Positions 1-7,643 of a stretch of 64,000 bases of DNA are shown in pieces. Below the pieces are notes generated by a model. That model was given only the letters and a program-made list of their open reading frames with translations. It was not told the DNA's origin and ran no database searches. Source of the DNA: Flavobacterium rakeshii (lineage in GTDB: Bacteria > Bacteroidota > Bacteroidia > Flavobacteriales > Flavobacteriaceae). The position numbers and the translations under genes were made by a program. Within the stretch, counting starts at the first letter, position 1; each line of letters begins with the position of its first letter. The stretch is taken from assembly GCF_009741375.1 (NCBI RefSeq), contig NZ_WOWP01000063.1, positions 124,001 to 188,000 of the forward strand, given 5' to 3'.

Positions 1-480
1 GTAGTCACTGGCTACTTTAGCAATAAATTTATTGATGGAAATCCCGGCAGAAGCCGTTAATCCTGTAGCCTCAAAAATACGTTGCCTTATTTCTTCGGCA
101 ATCATGGTAGCACTTGGGTTCCCTTTTTTGTTTATGGTAACATCCAGGTAGGCCTCATCCAGCGAAAGCGGTTCAACCAAATCAGTATAATCCAGAAAAA
201 TTTTCCTTATCTGATAAGATACTTCCCTGTAACGTTCAAATCGTGGTCTTACAAATATAAGCTGCGGGCATTTCTTTTTGGCAAGATAGCCACTCATGGC
301 ACTGCGTACTCCAAACTTACGTGCCTCATAACTGGCTGCTGCTACCACTCCCCTGCTGGAACCTCCGCCTACAGCAATAGGCTTTCCGCGAAGCTCAGGA
401 TTATCCTTTTGCTCCACAGAGGCATAAAACGCATCCATATCCACATGGATTATCTTTCGTAAAGACTCCTGAAGTTCCAT
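1..480 (-). CDS. dinB: DNA polymerase IV (DinB), 5' part only
   Basis: Y-family translesion DNA polymerase. The gene reads leftwards from an ATG at 478-480 and runs off the window, so only the first 160 residues are visible. Seen: the [13 protein letters not shown] motif with metal ligand D14 and the probable steric-gate Y19, and [10 protein letters not shown] with catalytic D108 and E109; both are diagnostic of DinB. The finger region ([13 protein letters not shown]) is also present. The palm is intact as far as it goes. Thumb and little-finger domains lie outside. It follows the membrane recombinase-family gene by 29 bases on the same strand and may be co-transcribed. No LexA-type operator was recognised. 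Confidence 0.95.
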   Translation of the reverse strand, partial: MELQESLRKIIHVDMDAFYASVEQKDNPELRGKPIAVGGGSSRGVVAAASYEARKFGVRSAMSGYLAKKKCPQLIFVRPRFERYREVSYQIRKIFLDYTDLVEPLSLDEAYLDVTINKKGNPSATMIAEEIRQRIFEATGLTASAGISINKFIAKVASDY

Positions 481-509
481 ACGGTAAAATTACTTTATAA
501 AAGCGAAAA

Positions 510-2552
510 TTAAGCCTTATTCTGGCTTTTCATACGAGGGAAGAAGAATGTAGCAGGTCTGCGCTTAAAATGCGCCCAGATAGAGCTTATTACAGGCCTA
601 ACCTCAGAGAAAGGAATATTTCTGGAACGGAACGCCAGCCCCATAGAAAGACCAAAGCTTACCATGAAGTTGATTAAACCAATAATACCTATACCGAAAA
701 TACCCCAAAAAAGCATCCAGCCCGATACGTTATAGTTAGCACCATAAAGCCCAAGTGCAAGGTTACCACTGGCAAAGGTAATGTGTCGGATATCCAGGTT
801 AAGCCCAAGGAATATACCTATAGAGGCAGTACTTCCCATAAAAACACCAAACCAAAAGTTAGAAACGATACCCGCCCAACGCCTCTCATACCATTCTGAT
901 AATTTTTTGGTCTTAACACGCCCTATACTCAATTTTAAAAGCGGATGCTCCTCAATACGGTAATACATTTGTTCGTGTTTGTCCCTATTGGCAACACTCC
1001 CGGCAATAATCCCCGATAGGAAAAGGAATATCCCCGCAATGGCGGCATGGAATATAGCCAGTGAGTGTACCGGACTCAAATCGTTAATTAGTTTATACCA
1101 TTTGGTTAACGCCAAATTATAATCAAAAACAATATCTATAAGCCATATACCCAATAAAGCAACCGGAAAGGCAAACAACACATTCCCAACAAAAGCTATG
1201 AACTGGGAACGGAATACTCTGGCAAAAAACTCGGCAAATGCCTTGTGTTTCTCATCTTCATTTTCTGTTGATTTACGTCCTATTTCCAGTGAGCGTATTA
1301 ATGCCGAAGCCGTCATGGCAGGTTGCTTTGTGGCAAGGGTAAATCCGCAAAGGTAAATCCCTATAAAGGCAAGGGCATAGTTCAGGCTGTAAAAAAAGGC
1401 ATGCCCAAAAGCACTGTTATCCATTTTAGAAAGGAAAACCTTTAAAATACAGGCTATGGCAACAATTACACCACCACCCGCCGCCGTCCAGAACATCCTG
1501 AAATAATCGGCACGGTCTTTTGTAATATAGTGTTCGCCCGTAATGGCAGTATGCTGGGTAACCTCATAAGATAGTAGCTGTGTACTTTCGCTTATCAGCT
1601 TCCTTACATTGGTTTTATCACAATTGTACTCAATAAGGTCGAGTGCCAGTTTAATAGAGTTTTTTCGGGCATCATCAGCATCATTCAAAACCAGTAATGG
1701 CAAAAGCGTTTGCAGCCTGAAAAGCTGTTGCCTTATACGCAACAGGCTTTGGTTTACCCTTAACGATATACCATATTTCTCACTGTTCTTAAAGGCAATC
1801 TGTACATAATCTATACACTGCTTATGCAGTATCATGAGTTGTTTGTAGCCTAAATCCTTAGGATCAAAAAAGTTGTTTTTATCCTGAATAAGCTTTTCGG
1901 TAAGCAGGGCAAATTCCTTTTGGATTTCAAGGAAAGGGCTTTCCATGTTCTCATATTCGGGAACCATCTTAATCACATCACTTTCCAGTGCACGCCCGGC
2001 AATTCGGTGTATGGTAACATCAATAGCAAAAAGCAGTTCGGCTAGCGGACTCTTATTGACTATCGAGGTGTATACAGAACTAAACTTAACCAAGTCAAAT
2101 ACTGCCTCAATTTGCTCATAAGGTATTTTCCTGATCCATAACGGATCGGTTTTCACAAAAAACACCTGATTCAAAACATATTCCAGCGTGTCCTTTTTCG
2201 GCTGATCGGGAATAAACTTGGCAAAAAGCCTTTTTTTAACCTCATAGAAAAAATCGGCATCAGTAAGTATACCTGCATCGGTAAGTATTTTACTGAATTT
2301 CTTTTGCTTTAGTATTCCCTTTAAGTATTTTGAAAAACCGCTACAGTAATGCTCATTATCCCTTAGCAGTAATATAAGCTCACTTATATCAACCGAATAA
2401 ACCTTATTGAGTTTTTTAGGACGGATAATATCTACCAGTTCTGCCAGCAAATCAACTTCATCCGCTTTGTATTCCCACAGGTTGTTTTCTTCAAAATTTA
2501 ATTCGAAAAATTCTTTAAGGGTAGCTTTACGTCTTGGTTTTTTTAACTTCAT
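510..2552 (-). CDS. Gcr/SpecificRecomb-family membrane protein
   Basis: 680-residue protein of the family databases call site-specific recombinase (Gcr-like, PF10136 as I recall). The N-terminal half (about 1-340) is helical and soluble with no recognisable recombinase catalytic motif; the C-terminal half holds several hydrophobic segments (roughly residues 354-374, 383-405, 450-476, 497-520, 570-590, 605-640). The recombinase name comes from a gonococcal observation; the architecture here is that of an integral membrane protein, so I treat the molecular role as unknown. It precedes dinB by 29 bases on the same strand. Family assignment is by overall look; function is not inferred. Confidence 0.75.
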   Translation of the reverse strand: MKLKKPRRKATLKEFFELNFEENNLWEYKADEVDLLAELVDIIRPKKLNKVYSVDISELILLLRDNEHYCSGFSKYLKGILKQKKFSKILTDAGILTDADFFYEVKKRLFAKFIPDQPKKDTLEYVLNQVFFVKTDPLWIRKIPYEQIEAVFDLVKFSSVYTSIVNKSPLAELLFAIDVTIHRIAGRALESDVIKMVPEYENMESPFLEIQKEFALLTEKLIQDKNNFFDPKDLGYKQLMILHKQCIDYVQIAFKNSEKYGISLRVNQSLLRIRQQLFRLQTLLPLLVLNDADDARKNSIKLALDLIEYNCDKTNVRKLISESTQLLSYEVTQHTAITGEHYITKDRADYFRMFWTAAGGGVIVAIACILKVFLSKMDNSAFGHAFFYSLNYALAFIGIYLCGFTLATKQPAMTASALIRSLEIGRKSTENEDEKHKAFAEFFARVFRSQFIAFVGNVLFAFPVALLGIWLIDIVFDYNLALTKWYKLINDLSPVHSLAIFHAAIAGIFLFLSGIIAGSVANRDKHEQMYYRIEEHPLLKLSIGRVKTKKLSEWYERRWAGIVSNFWFGVFMGSTASIGIFLGLNLDIRHITFASGNLALGLYGANYNVSGWMLFWGIFGIGIIGLINFMVSFGLSMGLAFRSRNIPFSEVRPVISSIWAHFKRRPATFFFPRMKSQNKA

Positions 2553-2642
2553 AGGGCAGAGGCAGGTATTACTATGCTTGCGTAAAAATACAAATAGGAC
2601 TTTATATTTTCACTACCTTGCGTATAATTTTAGTATTTGATT

Positions 2643-3116
2643 ATGATTGAAATTGAACGAAAATTCCTTGTTTTGAACTTAGACTTCAAAAATGAGGCTT
2701 CAAACCATAAAAGGATAGTTCAGGGCTATCTCAATTCTCACCCTGAAAGAACCGTAAGAGTACGCATTAAAGGTGACTGTGGCTACCTTACCGTTAAAGG
2801 AAAAGGGAATGAACTGGGCACTACACGCATGGAATGGGAAAAAGAAATTCCCCTACATGATGCCGAACAGCTTTTACAGCTGTGCGAACTGGGAAGTATT
2901 GACAAGATAAGATATGAAATTCCCTATGGCGACCATGTTTTTGAAGTAGATGAGTTTTTTGGTGATAATAACGGACTTATTATTGCCGAGGTAGAGCTTA
3001 ACGATGAGAACGAAACTTTTTTAAAACCCGCATGGCTGGGTGAAGAGGTAACAGGAGATAACCGATACTACAACTCTTACCTTAGCCAAAACCCCTATAC
3101 CTCATGGCAAAAGTAA
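2643..3116 (+). CDS. CYTH domain (triphosphate tunnel) protein
   Basis: 157-residue CYTH-superfamily protein. It opens with MIEIERKFLV, the ExExK signature that lines the triphosphate tunnel, followed by basic strands (RTVRVRIKGDCGYLTVKG) and acidic ones (FEVDEFFG, IIAEVEL) typical of the eight-stranded barrel. Small bacterial members often hydrolyse inorganic tripolyphosphate; class IV adenylate cyclase activity is less likely without further evidence. A TTG six bases upstream is in frame, but the ATG at 2643 places ExExK at the N-terminus as usual, so I chose it. Its end overlaps the next gene by 13 bases, implying co-translation with the YpdA-like reductase. Confidence 0.88.
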   Translation: MIEIERKFLVLNLDFKNEASNHKRIVQGYLNSHPERTVRVRIKGDCGYLTVKGKGNELGTTRMEWEKEIPLHDAEQLLQLCELGSIDKIRYEIPYGDHVFEVDEFFGDNNGLIIAEVELNDENETFLKPAWLGEEVTGDNRYYNSYLSQNPYTSWQK

Positions 3117-4078
3117 ATACTTATGACCTTGTTATCGTTGGTGGTGGCCCTATAGGTATGGCCTGTGCCATAGCTGCACATCAAAAAGGACTTAACTACA
3201 TCATACTGGAAAAAGGCGCTTTAGTAAACAGCCTGTTTAACTACCCGTTGTACATGACGTTTTTCTCTACAGCCGAAAAACTGGAAATAGGCAATATTCC
3301 GTTTAACTGCATAGCTCCAAAACCGGGCAGGCAGGAAGCACTGGAGTACTACCGCAACATTCAGCGCTATTTTAGCCTGAATATAAAACTGTTTGAAAAG
3401 GTAGAAACTATAAATAAAACTGATAGCGAATTCACAATAGCTACAGATAAGGCAAACTATACTGCTAAAAATGTGGTGATTGCTACCGGATTTTATGACA
3501 TCCCTATTTACATGGATGTACCAGGAGAACATCTTCCTAAAGTAAGTCATTATTACAAGGAAGCTCATGAATATGCCTTTAGAAAAGTACTTATAGTGGG
3601 CGCCAATAACTCATCGGTAGATGCGGCACTGGAATGCTGGCGAAAAGGTGCCGATGTCACAATGGTAATACGAAAGGATGAAATTAATCCAAGAGTAAAA
3701 TACTGGGTTAAACCCGATGTTGAAAACCGAATAGCCGAAGGCAGCATTAAGGCCTACTTTAACTCAAACATTACGGAAATAAAAGAGAACGAAGTAGAGA
3801 TACTCACTCCTAACGGACCTGTTACCATTGAAAATGACTTTGTTTTAGCACTTACAGGTTATAGGCCAAATCTCGAATTTATACAGCAATGTGGTGTAAA
3901 CATTAGTGAAGACAGTAACCTAACCCCACAATATAACCCTGAAACCATGGAAACAAATATAACAGGGCTATATCTTGCCGGAGTAGTTTGTGGCGGCATG
4001 GAAACCCACAAATGGTTTATAGAAAACTCCAGGGTACATGCCGATATGATTATTAATAACATTATAAACAATAACTAA
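3104..4078 (+). CDS. YpdA/Bdr-like FAD-NADPH disulfide reductase
   Basis: 324 residues, the length of YpdA (bacillithiol disulfide reductase). An N-terminal FAD-binding Rossmann motif IVGGGPIGMA (about 11-20) and an internal NADPH-binding motif VLIVGANNSSVDAALE (about 162-177) are seen, and the C-terminus has the FAD-closing LYLAGVVCGG. The FNYPLYMTFFSTAEKLEIG stretch is characteristic of YpdA. In Firmicutes it reduces bacillithiol disulfide; whether this organism makes bacillithiol cannot be told from the window, and no bshA/B/C gene is here. The start overlaps the CYTH gene by 13 bases; the stop overlaps the convergent radical SAM gene by 4 bases. Confidence 0.85.
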   Translation: MAKVNTYDLVIVGGGPIGMACAIAAHQKGLNYIILEKGALVNSLFNYPLYMTFFSTAEKLEIGNIPFNCIAPKPGRQEALEYYRNIQRYFSLNIKLFEKVETINKTDSEFTIATDKANYTAKNVVIATGFYDIPIYMDVPGEHLPKVSHYYKEAHEYAFRKVLIVGANNSSVDAALECWRKGADVTMVIRKDEINPRVKYWVKPDVENRIAEGSIKAYFNSNITEIKENEVEILTPNGPVTIENDFVLALTGYRPNLEFIQQCGVNISEDSNLTPQYNPETMETNITGLYLAGVVCGGMETHKWFIENSRVHADMIINNIINNN

Positions 4079-5124
4079 AAAAGACTAAGCTGCTCGCCCT
4101 TAGTACCATCAAACAGATGTGTGGCAAGCGGCTCCATCTTTTTATCCTTAAAGTATTTTTGGCGGGCTATTTTAAAGGTATTGTGTATCACATCTGCAAT
4201 GTTTCCTTCACCTGCCATTCGTTTGGCAACATTTTTTTCTCCTAGCTTACCGCCGTGTAGTGATGCTATTTGATTCAGTACTTTGTCTTTTCTGTCGGGA
4301 TAGTGTTCATCAAGCCAGTCAATAAAAACGGGTTCAACAGTATCGTTAAGCCGAACCAAAGTATACCCAAAGCTATGTGCTCCGCTTTTGGCAACAGCCT
4401 CGGCAGTGGGTAAAATATCCATACTGTTTAATCCGGGAATTATAGGCGCTATCATTACAAATGTTGGTATACCTGCTTTAGATATTGTTTCCAGCGCCTG
4501 TAACTTGGTGTTCACAGATGAAGTTCGTGGCTCCATTTTTCTCCTCAAATCCTCATTTATGGTTGGGATGCTTAACGCTACAGTTACCAGATTCTTCTCT
4601 GCCAGTTGGGTAAGTATATCAAGATCACGGGTTACCAGCGCATTTTTTGTAAGTATACTAACCGGATGCCGGTACTCTAAACAAACTTCCAGCAAACCTC
4701 TGGTTATTTTAAGTTTTCGTTCAATGGGCTGATAACAATCGGTATTACCCGATAGCATTATGGTTTCTGCCCTGTATCCCTTTTTCTTAAAAAACTTCTC
4801 GAGGAGCTCGGGAGCATTTCTTTTAGCCAGTATCATCCGTTCAAAATCCACTCCGGCACTATATCCCCAGTACTCATGGGTAGGGCGGGCATAGCAATAG
4901 GCACAACCATGTTCACAACCCTGATAAGGGTTCATGGAGTATGCCATGGGTAAATCAGGATTCTTAACCTTGTTTACAATGGTTTTAGGGTATATGTTCT
5001 GTATTTTGGTTTTGGCAACAGCCTCTTCAAAATCATCGTCATAAATAGACTTTTCATACCTGTTTTTCTCAAAATGGTTATGAATATTGGCAACAGCCCC
5101 CTGCCCTTTTATCTCCTTTTTCAT
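4075..5124 (-). CDS. PA0069/SplB-like radical SAM protein
   Basis: 349 residues with the radical SAM cluster motif C70-EHG-C74-AY-C77 (CX3CX2C) inside NPYQGCEHGCAYCYARPTHE, the hallmark of the PA0069/SplB-like group often labelled DNA repair photolyase. MLSGNTDCYQPIER and VALSIPTINEDLRRKMEPRT match the SAM-binding core. The family is related to spore photoproduct lyase, but its substrate in non-sporulating bacteria is unknown. The ATG at 5122-5124 is preceded by a perfect Shine-Dalgarno AAGGAGG (5130-5136) at 5-base spacing, unusual for Bacteroidota. Tail-to-tail 4-base overlap with the YpdA-like gene. Confidence 0.87.
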   Translation of the reverse strand: MKKEIKGQGAVANIHNHFEKNRYEKSIYDDDFEEAVAKTKIQNIYPKTIVNKVKNPDLPMAYSMNPYQGCEHGCAYCYARPTHEYWGYSAGVDFERMILAKRNAPELLEKFFKKKGYRAETIMLSGNTDCYQPIERKLKITRGLLEVCLEYRHPVSILTKNALVTRDLDILTQLAEKNLVTVALSIPTINEDLRRKMEPRTSSVNTKLQALETISKAGIPTFVMIAPIIPGLNSMDILPTAEAVAKSGAHSFGYTLVRLNDTVEPVFIDWLDEHYPDRKDKVLNQIASLHGGKLGEKNVAKRMAGEGNIADVIHNTFKIARQKYFKDKKMEPLATHLFDGTKGEQLSLF

Positions 5125-5129
5125 CTTTA

Positions 5130-5136
5130 CCTCCTT
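5130..5136 (-). promoter_or_regulatory. Canonical Shine-Dalgarno of radical SAM gene
   Basis: On the minus strand AAGGAGG lies five bases before the ATG at 5124. It fixes that start. Most genes in this window lack any such purine box, which is normal for Bacteroidota, so this one stands out. Confidence 0.75.
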
Positions 5137-5231
5137 ATTTTCAGCTAAGATAAAAACTGTAAGATTATTTTCTTATATATTAAAAGAAAATATTATCAAC
5201 AGGCAACCTGTAAAAAAACAAACAGATGATT

Positions 5232-5239
5232 TATATTTG
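5232..5239 (+). promoter_or_regulatory. -7 element TATATTTG for the 106-aa membrane protein
   Basis: Exact match to the Bacteroidota -7 consensus TAnnTTTG, 18 bases before the ATG at 5258. No convincing TTG lies 18-23 bases upstream. It lies within the reading frame of the longer in-frame ORF from 5087 and therefore argues for the later start. Confidence 0.55.
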
Positions 5240-5257
5240 CTATATACACTTACAAAT

Positions 5258-5578
5258 ATGACCACTACCGACTTTACCCTTAACGATACTGCAATAACCG
5301 TATATCAAAACGGACTGGAAGAAACCATAACCTATAACGGAAAAAGTGTTTCCCAAAAAAGTGCTCTTTTTGGTACAAGACACGAGTTTACTATAGAGAA
5401 TGATAACTACGAAGTAATAACCGCCTTTGATTATGCCGGCCGATGGGATAACAAAGTACAGTTTAGAAAAAACGGTAAACTACTGGAAGAAAAAAGGATG
5501 CAGGCTGGTTTCCTAACACAAACAGCTGCAATTATAATACTGTCAATAGCAATAATTTTACTGCTTAAAATCTTCTAA
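5258..5578 (+). CDS. Small C-terminally anchored membrane protein, unknown
   Basis: 106-residue protein I do not recognise. It has a soluble, beta-rich N-terminal part (about 1-80; MTTTDFTLNDTAITVYQNG, several Y/F/T strands) and a single C-terminal hydrophobic segment (about 84-104) ending IILLLKIF, so it is probably a tail-anchored inner membrane protein. An in-frame TTG start at 5087 would give 163 residues, but it would overlap the divergent radical SAM gene and swallow the TATATTTG promoter element at 5232-5239, so I prefer the ATG at 5258. It overlaps the next, convergent gene by 4 bases at the stop codons. Confidence 0.6.
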   Translation: MTTTDFTLNDTAITVYQNGLEETITYNGKSVSQKSALFGTRHEFTIENDNYEVITAFDYAGRWDNKVQFRKNGKLLEEKRMQAGFLTQTAAIIILSIAIILLLKIF

Positions 5579-6009
5579 GCCGTTAACTGCTTTTTAAATG
5601 TATGGGCGTCAAACTGAATGGACGATTCTACCGCAGTTATAAACTCATATTGGTAATCCAGCTTTATAAGGAAGTCTTCTATCTGCTTACGGCTTAATTT
5701 AGCCTCTGTAAGCTTCATTTCCTCCTCATGGGAATATTCTATATAGTGTTTCTCTTTAAACGCCTCCAGAAACTCTGAAAATGTGATATCATCATTTTCA
5801 AAAGCATTATACGACCATACATTGTTTTCGGTTATATACTTTTCCAGTGCTATATAAAACCTATAGCTGTTTTCCCTGTTTTTCCTGAAAAGCTTTAAGG
5901 CTTTTTTTCTCATGGAATAAACATTTGAATCTTCAAAAACATTCGTTACATAAAACAACGCAGCCATAATGAATGCAGTTGTTATCATCAGCATAAAATT
6001 CATAGTCAT
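5575..6009 (-). CDS. Single-pass membrane protein, unknown
   Basis: 144 residues, not recognised. One N-terminal transmembrane helix (about residues 3-24, MNFMLMITTAFIMAALFYVTNVF) is followed by a charged helical cytosolic or periplasmic domain rich in K, E and aromatic residues. There is no signal-peptidase or lipobox motif after the helix, so it is probably a membrane anchor. A second ATG two codons in (6003) is an equally possible start. It converges on the 5258 gene with a 4-base overlap; its upstream region (6010-6224) also holds the terminator of the efflux operon. Confidence 0.6.
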   Translation of the reverse strand: MTMNFMLMITTAFIMAALFYVTNVFEDSNVYSMRKKALKLFRKNRENSYRFYIALEKYITENNVWSYNAFENDDITFSEFLEAFKEKHYIEYSHEEEMKLTEAKLSRKQIEDFLIKLDYQYEFITAVESSIQFDAHTFKKQLTA

Positions 6010-6138
6010 AGTTATTAGTGATTCGAGACAAATGTATATTAAAAACAGTCACAAAATGAGAGGGTTATCACTTTTACCATTCTCATAATTTGGGCGCTAT
6101 GATTTTAGGTTTTGTTACACATTTATCATTAAAAAAAC

Positions 6139-6176
6139 AAAACCGCCCGATAAAAGATTCCTTATCAGACGGTTTT
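6139..6176 (-). terminator. Rho-independent terminator of efflux operon
   Basis: Stem AAAACCG (6139-6145) with CGGTTTT (6170-6176), extended inward by GATAA/TTATC with two mismatches, followed on the minus strand by a T-rich run. It lies about 50 bases after the tolC-like stop. Confidence 0.8.
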
Positions 6177-6224
6177 ACATAAAACAAACAATTAATCAAA
6201 TAATCCGGACTACCCCAAATTATA

Positions 6225-7631
6225 TTATTTCCAACCTCCGCCTAACGCTTTGTAAAGGTTAATTATGGCAAGGTATTGCTGGTATTTATTATTAACCAAA
6301 TCAAGCTCAGCACTTAGCGCACTGTATTTGGCTGTAAGTGATTCCAGATAGTTTACAAGACCGTACTCCAGTAACTCATCAGAATAGTCAGACGCTTTTC
6401 TTAATGACTCAACCTGTTTTAATCTTATATCCAGTTTTTTGGTCTCATTGTTATACTGAGCAAGAGCGTCAGACACCTCTTTCCCTGCATTAACAAGAGC
6501 TTGCTGGAACTGGATATACGCCTGTTGTTGGTTTGCTTTGGCAACCTCATGCTGAGTTCTTATCTGCCTCTGGTTAAAAATAGGCTGTGTTAAACCACCT
6601 ACTATATTAGCAAACAGTGAGTTTGCGTTAAACCATTTATCAACCTCTAAACTTTGTAAACCTCCCGTAGCAGTTATAGTAAACTGCGGATAAAAATTAG
6701 CCCTTGCCACATTGGTAAGTTCAAACTTATTGATAAGGTTATACTCGGCAGCAACCACATCCGGTCTGTTACTTAATAAAGAAGTAGAATATCCCAGTTT
6801 AATTTCCGGATTAAGATCATCCGGATTAAAAGGACTTCTTTCAATCTCGTGAGGTGCCTCTCCTAAAAGAAGACTCATTGCATTCTCAACCAAAGTAATA
6901 TTGGTTTTAAGATCTTCAATAATAAGCTCTGTAGCATATTTTTGAGCCTCAGTTTGCTGTACAGCAACCTCATTAACACTACCCGCTTCTTTAAGTGCAA
7001 GAATTGCATCTACACTCTCATTACGGTTTATAAGTGTTTCTTCGGCAACCTTTAACTGTGCATCAAGACCTACCAACTGGTAGTAAGTAGCAGCGATATC
7101 TGTAATCACTCTGGTTTTTACAGCCTGATTAGCCGCTATGGTTTGCATGTATGACGCACCATAAGCACGTTTGTTACTACGAATTTTACCCCAAACATCG
7201 GCCTCCCACGACAGGTTTGCACTTAACTGATACTGATCTAATGCTCCGTTAAAGAAACTACCAAACTGGCTGTTTTTGGAAAGTTCCTGGTGCGTTAGGT
7301 TAGCCGTACCGCTAAGTGTAGGGAAATAACCCATTTTAGCCTGATTTAAGTAGGCCTCTGCTGCTGTTACATTTTGTATGGCAACAAGCATATCAAAATT
7401 ATTTTGAAGCCCTTTCTTGATGTGCCCCTGTAAAACAGGATCGGTAAAAATCTTATCCCATGCCACATCGCCCAGCGAAGTGCTGTCCTGAGCTATAACT
7501 TCTGTTCTGTACAGGTTCTCTGCCTTTACATCAGGCCTTTCGTATTTTTTGGCTACAAGGCACGACTGCATTAACAAACCGGCACCAACCAAAATAATTA
7601 CCCTGTATATTTTAAAACTTTTTTTCTTCAT
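6225..7631 (-). CDS. RND efflux outer-membrane factor (TolC/OprM type)
   Basis: 468-residue outer-membrane channel lipoprotein of the NodT/OprM class. The signal peptide ends in the lipobox LMQSC with acylated C24. The body shows two repeats of long alpha-helical coiled-coil segments (LQNNFDMLVAIQNVTAAEAYLNQAKMGYFPTL and LINKFELTNVARANFYPQFTITATGGL), the hallmark of TolC-family trimers that cross the periplasm. It is last in the operon, 12 bases after the AcrB-like gene, and completes the tripartite pump with the membrane-fusion and inner-membrane proteins. A terminator follows. Substrates cannot be read from the sequence. Confidence 0.94.
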   Translation of the reverse strand: MKKKSFKIYRVIILVGAGLLMQSCLVAKKYERPDVKAENLYRTEVIAQDSTSLGDVAWDKIFTDPVLQGHIKKGLQNNFDMLVAIQNVTAAEAYLNQAKMGYFPTLSGTANLTHQELSKNSQFGSFFNGALDQYQLSANLSWEADVWGKIRSNKRAYGASYMQTIAANQAVKTRVITDIAATYYQLVGLDAQLKVAEETLINRNESVDAILALKEAGSVNEVAVQQTEAQKYATELIIEDLKTNITLVENAMSLLLGEAPHEIERSPFNPDDLNPEIKLGYSTSLLSNRPDVVAAEYNLINKFELTNVARANFYPQFTITATGGLQSLEVDKWFNANSLFANIVGGLTQPIFNQRQIRTQHEVAKANQQQAYIQFQQALVNAGKEVSDALAQYNNETKKLDIRLKQVESLRKASDYSDELLEYGLVNYLESLTAKYSALSAELDLVNNKYQQYLAIINLYKALGGGWK

Positions 7632-7643
7632 CTGAAACTTAGT

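Noticed and set aside
510..2552. Treating the recombinase-family gene as part of a mobile element
   Set aside because: No inverted repeats, transposase, integrase catalytic residues or target duplications; the family is a chromosomal membrane protein.
2637..2642. TTG start for the CYTH gene
   Set aside because: The ATG six bases later gives the standard MxExExK N-terminus.
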